Positions 24,533 through 33,088 of a stretch of DNA of 40,083 nt are shown here, one piece after another (within the stretch, counting starts at the first letter, position 1; the number at the start of each line of letters is the position of its first letter). The notes beneath the pieces are model-generated. The model searched no databases and was not told where the DNA came from. It saw only the letters and a list, made by a program, of their open reading frames with translations. The translations under genes were made by a program, and so were the position numbers. The stretch is from NCBI GenBank assembly GCA_903900025.1, contig CAIULN010000009.1, positions 1-40,083 on the forward strand, read 5' to 3'. This stretch comes from an uncultured Methanomicrobiales archaeon (GTDB lineage Archaea; Halobacteriota; Methanomicrobia; Methanomicrobiales; Methanospirillaceae).

Positions 24533-25087
24533 TCACGTGATCAGGGAAATTAAATCGTGCTTGGTAACCACACCCACAACCACCCCACCGTCTATGACAA
24601 GCACCGCATGGTTCTGCTGCAGGATATTGACGACCGTCTCAACATCCATATCCGGGGGCACGGTGGGAAAACCTGGTTCGGTAAAATCCCGCACATAGAA
24701 AGGCTGGACCCTGTGCAAACGCTGCTGCTCGATTGCTTTCATTATGACCGCTTCTGATATGCAGCCGATGGGTATCCCATTATCGATTACGGGAAGCTGG
24801 GAGATGTTATTTTTTTCAAAGATGTCAAGAGCCCGGATGATCGTATCGTCAGGCTGGACAGCGATCACCGGTGTATGTATGATCTGGACTGCGGTAATCC
24901 TCTTTTGCCCTGCACTGTTCAGTACCGTGATGATCTTGTTGAGCGTGCTGACCCGGGGGTCCACACTACCCGCTTCAATCCGGGCAACCATTGACTGACT
25001 GATACCGGCGCGCCGGGCAAGCTCAGTCTGCTTCATACCGAGCATCTCGCGCCGGTTTCGCAACTCATCCGGAGTCGGAATATGCAT
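24533..25087 (-). CDS. XRE-type HTH regulator with two CBS domains
   Basis: A 184-residue predicted transcriptional regulator. Residues about 8-60 are a Cro/XRE helix-turn-helix (LRNRREMLGMKQTELARRAGISQSMVARIEAG), followed by two CBS domains: about 68-125 (TPVIAVQPDDTIIRALDIFEKNNISQLPVID) and about 128-184 (FPTVPPDMDVETVVNILQQNHAVLVID, GVVVGVVTKHDLISLI). CBS pairs bind adenosine nucleotides or S-adenosylmethionine, so DNA binding is probably controlled by such a ligand. This HTH-CBS fusion is common in euryarchaea. Minus-strand TTTATAA at 25104-25110 lies close before the start. The regulon is not evident from the neighbours. Confidence 0.85.
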   Translation of the reverse strand: MHIPTPDELRNRREMLGMKQTELARRAGISQSMVARIEAGSVDPRVSTLNKIITVLNSAGQKRITAVQIIHTPVIAVQPDDTIIRALDIFEKNNISQLPVIDNGIPIGCISEAVIMKAIEQQRLHRVQPFYVRDFTEPGFPTVPPDMDVETVVNILQQNHAVLVIDGGVVVGVVTKHDLISLIT

Positions 25088-25287
25088 GATGTATTACTCA
25101 TGGTTATAAATGGTAATGAACCTTATTCATTTCTGGCCGTTTCATGCCATATTCAGACCGGGTTTTTTTAATTGTGCATTTCTTTTTTGTTCGTAAACCA
25201 CCCTACAACCCAAAAATTCTATTAACCGATCTCGTGCATAGTACATATAACAGATAATCCACGATCCAAGTGGATTAGTGTTCTTTC

Positions 25288-25524
25288 ATGGGCGATAGTC
25301 AAATAAACGACGATAACGATGATGAGAACCATCCTGGTCTCTCAGTCTTTCCTCAAACAGATTTCTGTGATATCCCCCCGCTGGCAACCGGGTGTGCATG
25401 GATTTTGCCAGGTGCAGTCCTGCACCCTGTTTCCATAAATCCAACAGGGATTTTCCTCCAAAAAACACCTGATGATACCGGTATAATCCAAGCACATGGG
25501 CGGGGTGGACTGAACCTCTCATGA
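25288..25524 (+). CDS. Possible small protein upstream of the RLAN-like gene
   Basis: A 78-residue frame (starts MGDSQINDDNDDENHPGL) of unknown function, acidic at the N-terminus, with two cysteines and a neutral rest. Support is only that its stop overlaps the next start as ATGA, and that it begins a little after possible promoter sequence (ACATATAAC at about 25242-25250). No ribosome binding site is clear and no family is recognised; it could be non-coding leader. Confidence 0.35.
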   Translation: MGDSQINDDNDDENHPGLSVFPQTDFCDIPPLATGCAWILPGAVLHPVSINPTGIFLQKTPDDTGIIQAHGRGGLNLS

Positions 25525-26333
25525 ACGAACGAAAGGACGGTACAAGAACCATGGATCCAAACGAGATCCCTGTTCCACCTCTGGCAGGACCACTCCGCCA
25601 GCTCCCTGCAACCGGCAGAACCGGGTTACTCTCGGTCCAGCAGACAATATCCACATACCTCCCTCCAAAAAAGAATGGCACAAGAACCCAGCCAAAGCGC
25701 GACCAGGCACTGCTTAAAGATTCACTGGTTGTTATCAGACGCAATGATACCCATCATGTCATCTCTGAAAATTATTACTATAAGACAGAACCCTATTATA
25801 CGATCCTCAGGCTTGAACTGGAGGGCAAACGGGTTGAACCGAGCAGCAGCGCGGTCCTCGACGCGTATGTTATCCCCATCTGCCTGTCACGAGCGGCATC
25901 TGCAGGAATTCCGGTCTGCGAATGGGGGATATCCCAGGCATACGTCCCGCTCCCCGCGATCCTGTACGGGCTGAACTATTTTTCAACAACGCTGGACTAC
26001 TTCATCGTCGATGACAACGAAAAGGCAAAGGATGTGATCAAACACATCACCAACAACGGAAAATATCCATTCTGTTACCAGAAGTATCCGGAAGGATCTG
26101 AGATCCTCACCTGCACCGCGATATTTGGCCAGACCACCGGTGCGTCCACCCCTGTTGCCGATTATGCACAAAAAATTTACGAGCTTTTCCGTATCCCGCT
26201 TGTAAAAATGGTCTTTATTATGACGGGCGCTTTGTATGCCCTTTCCTCTCTCTCACCAACCCGCTATGCACAGCTCTCTGAAGGTGAACGTGCCCTGCTT
26301 TCTGCATACCTCTCAAACCAGGAGTTCCTATGA
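25521..26333 (+). CDS. RLAN-like protein (RimK-like ATP-grasp N-terminal domain), stand-alone
   Basis: A 270-residue protein. Residues about 65-260 resemble the RLAN domain, which normally precedes a RimK-like ATP-grasp ligase in one chain: LVVIRRNDTHHVISENYYYKTEPYYTILRLELEGKRVEPSS, then PAILYGLNYFSTTLDYFIVDD, and an end pattern RIPLVKMVFIMTGALYALSSLSPTRYAQLSEGERALL. Here it is separate but overlaps the ATP-grasp gene by 4 bp, so the two proteins probably form one complex. The first 60 residues are proline-rich and weakly conserved in look; ATG 25551 (MDPNEIPV) is an alternative start. RLAN has no known catalytic activity; a role in substrate presentation is inference. Confidence 0.62.
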   Translation: MNERKDGTRTMDPNEIPVPPLAGPLRQLPATGRTGLLSVQQTISTYLPPKKNGTRTQPKRDQALLKDSLVVIRRNDTHHVISENYYYKTEPYYTILRLELEGKRVEPSSSAVLDAYVIPICLSRAASAGIPVCEWGISQAYVPLPAILYGLNYFSTTLDYFIVDDNEKAKDVIKHITNNGKYPFCYQKYPEGSEILTCTAIFGQTTGASTPVADYAQKIYELFRIPLVKMVFIMTGALYALSSLSPTRYAQLSEGERALLSAYLSNQEFL

Positions 26334-27202
26334 GCAGGCTGGGAATTTTTGTGGATAGGAAGACACTATCCAATTCTGAACAGCTCAATGCGCTCATCAG
26401 GTGCCGGGACGTTGCCGAAAATCTGGGACATTCCGTTGAGTTCATCTTTCCTGTCGACATCAACAAAATTGAAAAGGTGGACGCACTCTTCATCCGCGCC
26501 CGCACCGACCCGATGAACATCACGTATGTCGCTGCACGGATGGCCAGTCTCCACGGGATTCCGGTCATTGATGATCCCCGCTCTATCCAGATCTGCTCCG
26601 ATAAGATCAACATGTATTCTCACCTGATCAGGGAGCACGTGTCCGTCCCCAGGACCGTTTTCCTGTCCCGCAACGATCTCACCATAGAGCACGTCGCACG
26701 CCTTTTTGATGACTTGGGATCACCGCTTGTGGTTAAGGAACCCTCAACTTCGTTCTCCCTTCGTGTGGAAAAAGTCCATGATGTCGCGGAATTTTTCAGG
26801 GTGGCGCGACGGTTCATAAAAATGTCAGACTGGATCGTAGTGCAACAGTTCATCGAGAGCAAATACGACTGGAGAGTGGGGGTGCTGGACGGGAAACTCC
26901 TGTACGCCTGCAAATACACAATACCCTCCGTGACCTTCAAGATTCAGGCGTCCGTGAACGGTCACCTTGTCTACTGCGGGGTTGAAAGCGTTCCCCCCGG
27001 TCATGTTCCGCCCCATGTAATCCAGCTTGGGATAGACGCGGCAAACGCTATCGGCAGGGGGCTCTACGGAGTTGATATCAAAAATAATAACGGGGATTCC
27101 TATGTCATCGAAGTGAACGACAATCCCTCACTTGAGAGCGGGGAGGATACCTGTTACCCGTCAGTCTATCACACACTCATATCACACCTCCTGCGGAAGT
27201 AA
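26330..27202 (+). CDS. RimK-like ATP-grasp ligase
   Basis: A 290-residue ATP-grasp enzyme that should activate a carboxylate as acyl phosphate and join it to an amine, thiol or amino acid. Seen: an N-terminal Rossmann-like part (LGIFVDRKTLSNSEQL, ALFIRARTDPMNIT), IDDPRSIQICSDKINMYSHL, the ATP-grasp Lys regions PLVVKEPSTSFSLRV and WIVVQQFIESKYDWRVGVLDG, and the metal-binding end YGVDIKNNNGDSYVIEVNDNPSLESG. Start overlaps the RLAN-like stop (ATGA); the GCS2-type gene follows within a few bases. The substrate is unknown; related gene sets are proposed to make small peptides or peptide tags. Confidence 0.83.
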   Translation: MSRLGIFVDRKTLSNSEQLNALIRCRDVAENLGHSVEFIFPVDINKIEKVDALFIRARTDPMNITYVAARMASLHGIPVIDDPRSIQICSDKINMYSHLIREHVSVPRTVFLSRNDLTIEHVARLFDDLGSPLVVKEPSTSFSLRVEKVHDVAEFFRVARRFIKMSDWIVVQQFIESKYDWRVGVLDGKLLYACKYTIPSVTFKIQASVNGHLVYCGVESVPPGHVPPHVIQLGIDAANAIGRGLYGVDIKNNNGDSYVIEVNDNPSLESGEDTCYPSVYHTLISHLLRK

Positions 27203-27209
27203 TGTGCCA

Positions 27210-28319
27210 ATGACGATTGGAACTGAACACGAATACTCCATCAATAATCCCGGATTCACCCCACAGCCGGTGTCGGACCAGATCATAAAAAAGATCTGCG
27301 GGCGGGTGGAAAACGAGATCCTCTTTGGAGATGTGAAACTGGGAAAGGAACTCCAGAAAACAGTACTCGAATTCATTCCCCGCAGGCCACACCATGAACT
27401 TGCACCCCTCGAACAGCAGCTGTATCACGGTATCCAGAAATTCTCCCGCATATTCCACGACACGTACCGCCTCCTCGGGCTTGGCATGCACCCGACACTC
27501 ACCCTTGACAAAACCGCCGTCTGGGATTATGATGAGGGGGAATATTATGATGTCTATGACCGGTTGTTTAATATCCGGCAGCATGGCTGGCTGAACATAC
27601 AGTCGCTCCAGATCAACCTGTCATATACCCATGAGCAGGACATGGTGTATGTCTACAACCGCATCCGTACACTGCTGCCGTACCTTGTCGCTGTCACTGC
27701 ATCATCACCGATGGTTGAAGGGCGGCTGACCGGCAATGCAGACAACCGCCTGATCTTCTACCGGGAGAACCAGAAGGAGATTCCCCGTATCTGCAACCGG
27801 ATCATTCCCGAACCAATACGTGATGTGGCTCAGTATCATGCGATGCAGGAGGAGTTTTTTTCAGAACTCCGTGCACGGGGTGCAGGAATCCTTTGCGAGG
27901 AATGGGTGAATTCCGGCGGGATCATCATACGGTTCTCCCGAAAATGCCTTGAGATCAAAGCGCTTGACGAGCAGGAATGCGTGCACTCTGATATGGCAGT
28001 CTGTGCATTCATCCGGGCTCTGTTACGCTGCAAAAATCTCCCGGTGATCACCCGGCGGGATGAACTCCTCTTTCTGCTGGACGAGGCAATCAGAGATGGC
28101 ACTGAAGGACTGCACGCCGATCTCAAACAGTTGTACACAAGCGCATGGCAGCACGCAACCGATGATGAACGGGTGTACCTGCCGGTAATCAGGGATCGGA
28201 TCGAAAACGGGAGCCTTGCTGAGCAGATGAGAGACCGACTTGAGCATGGCGAAGAGATCACCACCATCATGGGGGATATGGCACGGTGTCTGGAGGAAAA
28301 CCATCCCTATGGCAGCTGA
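27210..28319 (+). CDS. GCS2-type carboxylate-amine ligase (glutamate-cysteine ligase family 2)
   Basis: A 369-residue member of the glutamine-synthetase-like GCS2 family, which forms amide bonds between an acidic amino acid side chain or alpha carboxylate and an amine using ATP. Seen: MTIGTEHEYSINNPGF (metal/ATP Glu residues), LGLGMHPTLTLDK, LQINLSYTHEQD, TASSPMVEGRLTGNADNRLIFY and KCLEIKALDEQECVHSD. ATG 27210 is chosen since EHEY must be near the N-terminus; GTG 27204 is possible. It follows the ATP-grasp gene by 7 bp. Two different amide-forming enzymes side by side suggest successive couplings in one product; its identity is unknown. Confidence 0.8.
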   Translation: MTIGTEHEYSINNPGFTPQPVSDQIIKKICGRVENEILFGDVKLGKELQKTVLEFIPRRPHHELAPLEQQLYHGIQKFSRIFHDTYRLLGLGMHPTLTLDKTAVWDYDEGEYYDVYDRLFNIRQHGWLNIQSLQINLSYTHEQDMVYVYNRIRTLLPYLVAVTASSPMVEGRLTGNADNRLIFYRENQKEIPRICNRIIPEPIRDVAQYHAMQEEFFSELRARGAGILCEEWVNSGGIIIRFSRKCLEIKALDEQECVHSDMAVCAFIRALLRCKNLPVITRRDELLFLLDEAIRDGTEGLHADLKQLYTSAWQHATDDERVYLPVIRDRIENGSLAEQMRDRLEHGEEITTIMGDMARCLEENHPYGS

Positions 28320-28399
28320 ATATCGAGCCTTCGCTTTTTTAAGGAACAACGGACTTAACCAACCCGGTAAAGAATTGTAGTGAGGAGTTGAGGACACTG

Positions 28400-30454
28400 G
28401 TGACTCATGTGCTTATACGGGAGGCTGAGGGGTACGAACTGTTGAAAACCTGCGGGATTCCTGTACCACGGTATGCCATTACCGGTTCATCATCTGAAGC
28501 AGCAGATATGGCGGACCGGATTGGATATCCCGTAGTACTCAAAGTCATTTCGCCGCAGATTATTCACAAGAGCGATTCGGGCGGTGTGATTGTTAATATC
28601 GGCAGCGCAGCAAAAGCCCGCGAAGCGTATGATGCAATCATACATGCAGTGGCTCAATTCAACCCATCAGCAGTGATCGAAGGAGTGATGATCGAACAGC
28701 AGCTGCCTCCCGGGCTTGAGCTGATTGTTGGCGGAAAGACCGACCCTGCATTTGGGAAGGTTCTCACGATTGGGATCGGCGGGACACTGGTAGAGCTTCT
28801 CAGGGACGTATCCACCTGTGTCCTCCCGATTGACAGAAAAGAGATTGAGGTCATGATCCATGAACTGCAGGGGTATCCCCTGATCGCAGGGTTCCGCAGG
28901 GAACCGGCGCGGGATGAGCAGGCATTGATCGGGATTATTGAGTCCGTTGCCCGCCTCTTTATCTCACGTCCCGATGTTGTTGAATTTGACATTAATCCCA
29001 TCATACTCTATGAGAAAGGGGCCTGTGCTGTGGATGCACGCTTTTATGTAAGCGACCACGCTCCCCCTGAAATCCCGCGCCCGAAGAAACAAGCCATATC
29101 CGGATTGCTCACGGTGAAGTCCATCGCTGTTGTCGGAGCATCGCAGGAGCCAAATAAAGTAGGCTATGCAATTGTCCGGAACCTCCTCACCTTCCCCGGT
29201 GCACTCTATCCGGTGAACCCCAAACACGCCATGATTATCGGAAGAAAGGCTTACCCGACGCTGGGATCCATACCAGAACCTGTCGATATCGCTGTCATCG
29301 CAGTACCGGCCCGCATCGTCCCGCAGATCATTGAAGAAGCAGGTAAAAAGGGCATCCCGCTTGCCATCATCGTCTCCTCCGGGTTCCGGGAGACTGGAGC
29401 AGAGGGAAAAATACATGAGGATCAAGTGCTCTCCATTGCCAACCGTTATGGCATCCGGATCATGGGCCCCAACTGTCTGGGACTCATGCTTCCCCATCAG
29501 GGCATCAATACCACATTTGATCCGGTGTCCCCGAAACCGGGCAAGATTGCGTTCATATCGCAGAGCGGTGCGATCATCTCCACTATCGTGGACTGGAGCC
29601 TCCCTGAGGGGATCGGATTTTCCGCAGTGATAAGTGTGGGCAACCAGGCAGACCTTACCTTTGACGATTTCATCGAGTACGCTGGCGCCGATCCCAAAAC
29701 GAACGCTATCATCCTGTACATCGAACAGATCCATGACGGAAAACGGTTCATGGATATGGTTCGTTCCATCACGCCCAAAAAACCCATTGTGGCAATCAAG
29801 TCAGGGTCATCGAAGATCGGGAAGAAAGCGGCATCCTCCCATACCGGATCCCTTACCGGAAGCAACGAAGTCTACCTCGCAGCATTCCGGCAGGGCGGTG
29901 TGATCCCTGTCCAGTCAATCCGGGAAGCATTCCAGGCTGCAGAACTGCTCTCATCGGAAGGTTATCCCAAAGGGGTACGGGCAGTGGTCATCACAAATGC
30001 CGGCGGATTTGCCGTGCTCTCCTCCGATTATGCTGAACGGTTCGGAATCGAGTTAATAGAGTTCCCCCGTGCCCTCATTGCCGAACTCGACACGATCCTG
30101 CCGGCAGACTGGAGCCGCGAAAATCCAATTGACATGGTAGGGGATTCAGGTGTTGACCGGTTCGCCCGTACATTTGACGTGATGATAAAAAACCAGGATC
30201 TCTGGGACATTGCCTTTGTTATCGCAGTTCCCTCCGCAATCTCCGATCCTCTCCGTGTGGCAAACGAACTCGTCCGTTTCTCAAAGCATACCCAAAAGAT
30301 GATCGTAGGGTGCATGATCGGCGGCGATTCCATGAAGACCCCTTTGCGCATCCTGCGTGATGCAAACATCCCCAATTTCCCCGACCTTGAAGATGCATTC
30401 AGGGCTGTGGGAAACATATGCAGGAACACGGGCATGTGTTGTCGGCTCAAATAG
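28400..30454 (+). CDS. ADP-forming acyl-CoA synthetase (acetate-CoA ligase type), beta-alpha order
   Basis: A 684-residue enzyme of the NDP-forming acyl-CoA synthetase family, converting acyl-CoA, ADP and Pi to acid, CoA and ATP or the reverse. Residues about 5-225 are the ATP-grasp (beta) part: GIPVPRYAI, GYPVVLKVISPQIIHKSDSGGV, GRKTDP-like GGKTDPAFGK and EFDINPIILY. Then the CoA-binding Rossmann part (SIAVVGASQEPNKVGYAIVRNLL) and succinyl-CoA-synthetase-like parts with SQSGAI and the phospho-His segment SSHTGSLTGS. The order beta then alpha is reversed compared with common alpha-beta single chains. Start: GTG 28400 has GAGG about 5 nt upstream; TTG 28388 is also possible. It follows the ligase cluster by about 80 bp. 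Confidence 0.87.
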   Translation: MTHVLIREAEGYELLKTCGIPVPRYAITGSSSEAADMADRIGYPVVLKVISPQIIHKSDSGGVIVNIGSAAKAREAYDAIIHAVAQFNPSAVIEGVMIEQQLPPGLELIVGGKTDPAFGKVLTIGIGGTLVELLRDVSTCVLPIDRKEIEVMIHELQGYPLIAGFRREPARDEQALIGIIESVARLFISRPDVVEFDINPIILYEKGACAVDARFYVSDHAPPEIPRPKKQAISGLLTVKSIAVVGASQEPNKVGYAIVRNLLTFPGALYPVNPKHAMIIGRKAYPTLGSIPEPVDIAVIAVPARIVPQIIEEAGKKGIPLAIIVSSGFRETGAEGKIHEDQVLSIANRYGIRIMGPNCLGLMLPHQGINTTFDPVSPKPGKIAFISQSGAIISTIVDWSLPEGIGFSAVISVGNQADLTFDDFIEYAGADPKTNAIILYIEQIHDGKRFMDMVRSITPKKPIVAIKSGSSKIGKKAASSHTGSLTGSNEVYLAAFRQGGVIPVQSIREAFQAAELLSSEGYPKGVRAVVITNAGGFAVLSSDYAERFGIELIEFPRALIAELDTILPADWSRENPIDMVGDSGVDRFARTFDVMIKNQDLWDIAFVIAVPSAISDPLRVANELVRFSKHTQKMIVGCMIGGDSMKTPLRILRDANIPNFPDLEDAFRAVGNICRNTGMCCRLK

Positions 30455-30486
30455 TCGTTCAACCAGCCCGCCCAGCCGGATCGCGG

Positions 30487-32169
30487 TCAGAGACTGATCT
30501 TTTTTAATATCTGGCCATTCTTGAAAAGGGTGATCCCACCGCCACTCTGCGACACCACAATGCCAACTGCTTTGGTCACATGTGTCATGGCAGCGACTGA
30601 ATTATGGCGGGTTCCCATCCCTTGGGGAAGATTCACGCCGCTTGTATCAACGGTAATATACCTTCCTGACGCTTCGATGAAACCATCACCGCTCACGACA
30701 AATGCACCGTCAAGCTGGGCAAACTCCTTGATGTTTTCCTTGAGATCAGCATTGGTCACGATCCGCATTTCCGGAGGATGGCCTTCAAATGAATTCAGCA
30801 TGATCTGGCGGGACTTCCCCATGACATTTTCAGCATCGCCGATCAAAAATGTTGTCCCGACCGCTTTGCCCTCCCTGCCCTCAACAGAGATCTCGGTGCA
30901 GATATGGAAGACAGCATCAAAGACATCCTCCCGGATATCAGTATCCGCCACCACCTGATCCTTCCATGTGTCCGTGCTGATCCTGACCTCTATGCTCCCA
31001 CGGCGGCGGTCGGTGATGTCGTTTCCGATGCAGAGCACCTCGACAATCCGCCCCTCTTCATCCCGGATTGCCTTGTTGATCCAGGCAATCCAGACGCGGT
31101 CACCATTCCTGCGGACATTCTCCATCACATTGATTGCGTACCCTTCTGCATTAAACCCGAGATCGTTTGCCATCATCGAGAGATCATGACCGGAACGTGT
31201 CTTTGCCGGGATAATGGTGCCGACAACATTTTTCCCGATCACATCATCAGAATTGTAATCGAAAAACGAGAGTGCAAATGTATTGAAAAATGTGATTGTT
31301 CCCTGCGTATCAATCCGGATGATGATGCTCTGGGTATTCTGCATCATCTCCCGGTACTTCGCTTCACTTCCCTTGAGTGCATCAGCAAGCTTTTTGCGCT
31401 CGGAAATGTCTGTCACAACAAATGTACCGCCTTTCGCAACATCGTGGGGGTCAAGTGCGAGCACCCGTACCTGGCAGGGGACTGGCGATGTATCTTTTCT
31501 CACCAGATCGAATTCCATTCTTGCGGAACCGTCAATTTCCCGTTTGACCTCGAGATCACGGAGCACCTGCTCATATTCTTCGGGTTTATAAAACAGCACC
31601 CTCAAATCCTTGCCGAGCAGCTGGCTCTCCACATATCCGAGCATTGAGAGGAGGGGACGGTTCACCCATTCGATGACATGGTTTCGCATCTGGAATATGC
31701 CAAGCGGTGTGGCGGAAAGTATAGCAGAAAGCTGGTCGTTCTGCGCCTTGATCTCCCGGTCTGCCCGATGACGCAGCATCGTCTGTTTCACGAGCATCAC
31801 CAGGTCCCCCAGCTGTGTGCGTCCGTCACCCCCTTTTGGGAGCGGCAGTTCGGTGCCATGAATCACCTCAGCAATCACGACTTTGTTCTGGCCTCTGCGG
31901 GAGATCATAATAAAAGGCGTTGTGTTGCCCTGCGATTTGAGGTATTTTAAAAATTCGATCCCGTTCATGTCGGACACGAACTCGATCCCATTAATATCCG
32001 GCACCTGCTCGTAGCAGACGATCACATCGTACGTCCGGTTCTTCAGCTTTTCAAGTGCCTGTTTTGTGGAGTGGACGATGTCGAGCCGGATTTCTCCCGA
32101 TTTTTCAAGGACAGAACGGGCATGTACCATCAGCTCGGAATTGTCATCCACAAAAAGAACAGCGATCAT
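30487..32169 (-). CDS. Receiver-PAS-PAS-diadenylate cyclase signalling protein
   Basis: A 560-residue soluble signalling protein. Residues 1-125 are a response-regulator receiver fold (MIAVLFVDDNSEL), but the phospho-acceptor Asp is replaced by Tyr53 (VIVCYEQVPD), and a 9-residue duplication gives INGIEFVSDMNGIEF (59-73). Two PAS domains follow, about 135-255 (LSAILSATPLGIFQM, ending GGTFVVTDISERKK) and 262-385 (REMMQNTQSIIIRID, ending LCIGNDITDRR). The C-terminus is a DisA-type diadenylate cyclase domain: LDGAFVVSGDG near 485 (DGA motif), LPQGMGTRHNSVAAMTHVT near 512 (RHR-like region, here RHN), and AVGIVVSQSGGGITLFKNGQI. It should make cyclic di-AMP from ATP under control of the sensor part. 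ATG 32169 has GGAG 7 nt upstream. Confidence 0.8.
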   Translation of the reverse strand: MIAVLFVDDNSELMVHARSVLEKSGEIRLDIVHSTKQALEKLKNRTYDVIVCYEQVPDINGIEFVSDMNGIEFLKYLKSQGNTTPFIMISRRGQNKVVIAEVIHGTELPLPKGGDGRTQLGDLVMLVKQTMLRHRADREIKAQNDQLSAILSATPLGIFQMRNHVIEWVNRPLLSMLGYVESQLLGKDLRVLFYKPEEYEQVLRDLEVKREIDGSARMEFDLVRKDTSPVPCQVRVLALDPHDVAKGGTFVVTDISERKKLADALKGSEAKYREMMQNTQSIIIRIDTQGTITFFNTFALSFFDYNSDDVIGKNVVGTIIPAKTRSGHDLSMMANDLGFNAEGYAINVMENVRRNGDRVWIAWINKAIRDEEGRIVEVLCIGNDITDRRRGSIEVRISTDTWKDQVVADTDIREDVFDAVFHICTEISVEGREGKAVGTTFLIGDAENVMGKSRQIMLNSFEGHPPEMRIVTNADLKENIKEFAQLDGAFVVSGDGFIEASGRYITVDTSGVNLPQGMGTRHNSVAAMTHVTKAVGIVVSQSGGGITLFKNGQILKKISL

Positions 32170-32735
32170 ACGGGTTCTCCGCAACCAACCGACGGTACAC
32201 TTCTCATATGAGGTGGAGATTGGTGCAATAAATAGTTGTTGAGAATGAACAGATGATGCATGACGGTAATAATCCGGAGAAGAGAAAAATTGACTGGCGA
32301 AGATTATCTGCGGGGGAGAGATAGCCCTTTATAAAACATGTGTTGAGACTTTGTTTTGGACTTAAAAGAGACTGCCACGAGCCCATGATGATGATTACAG
32401 AAATCCGGCTTGCTATCGGTTTTCCCCATTCACATCAGCAGGATTCCCAGCGGCACCCGGCATCCTGCGAAGAATACTTCTCCTGTAACCAGGGAAAGAA
32501 TGGGGATTCATTTGTCAACGGTGATACCCTGTATAAAAAAATTGTATAGGTTCTAATCAGGAGCGCAGCACCAGGAATTTCAGAACCAGGGCAGCGTGCA
32601 GGTATTGGAACTCCATTGTACCTGTTCACAATGCAGGAAACCATGTGCCCGCCATCTCTGCGATAACCATTGGATACCGTTTCATATCCAATGAAATTCA
32701 AAGAGCGGACAAAACGGTTTTAAAAGGGATAGGGT
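32170..32735. other. Intergenic region upstream of the cyclase gene
   Basis: About 565 bp without a convincing gene, between two minus-strand genes. It contains a minus-strand TTTTATAAAG near 32331-32340, a TATA candidate about 160 nt before the cyclase start, and a perfect inverted repeat at 32668-32693. Short open frames on both strands lack family features. Confidence 0.35.
32668..32693. repeat. Perfect 9-bp inverted repeat (possible operator or terminator stem)
   Basis: CATTGGATA and TATCCAATG flank an 8-nt spacer (CCGTTTCA). It lies 43 bp past the stop codon of the winged-helix gene on the minus strand. No T-run follows in that direction, so it is not a classic terminator; the 17-bp centre-to-centre spacing of the arms would suit a dimeric regulator. 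Confidence 0.5.
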
Positions 32736-33080
32736 TCATTCACCGGCATGCTGCACGATGGCAAGCTGGTACATCCAGTCCATCAGGGGGTGACATTCTT
32801 CAACGATGCACTCCAGGTCACACCCGATGCAGGGGATGAGTTCATCGCCAGCGAGCAGGTCAGCCGGGTTGACAGGCTGGCGTTTTGCACGCAAAAGGTA
32901 CGTCTTTATGCCATCTTTCCTGTATTCAACGCGGTCAATAAGCCCTTTCTCTTCAAGCTTCTTCACGATCCGCGAGCATTTCCGGCTGTCAACACCCAGC
33001 TCTTTCCAGAGCTCGCTCTGGAGGACGCCCTCCGGTTTGGACTGGATGAGCCTTAATCCCTCTTCTTCAGGGTCTGCCAT
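32736..33080 (-). CDS. Winged-helix transcription regulator with C-terminal four-Cys motif
   Basis: A 114-residue protein. Residues about 8-65 are a winged helix of Lrp/MarR type (GLRLIQSKPEGVLQSELWKELGVDSRKCSRIVKKLEEKGLIDRV, wing EYRKDGIKTYLL). The end has Cys84, 87, 91 and 96 (C-x2-C-x3-C-x4-C) in PCIGCDLECIVEECHP, a likely zinc or Fe-S site, so DNA binding may respond to metal or redox state. It starts 8 bp after the LSm stop, with GAGGTG 5 nt before ATG, so the two are co-transcribed. The target genes are unknown. Confidence 0.78.
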   Translation of the reverse strand: MADPEEEGLRLIQSKPEGVLQSELWKELGVDSRKCSRIVKKLEEKGLIDRVEYRKDGIKTYLLRAKRQPVNPADLLAGDELIPCIGCDLECIVEECHPLMDWMYQLAIVQHAGE

Positions 33081-33088
33081 CAGGCACC

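Noticed and set aside
25286-25744. Minus-strand frame of 152 codons opposite the small ORF and RLAN-like gene
   Set aside because: It has no coupling or family features and opposes better-supported frames.
32435-32701. Minus-strand frame of 88 codons in the gap before the cyclase gene
   Set aside because: No ribosome binding site or recognisable domain, and its start overlaps the perfect palindrome.
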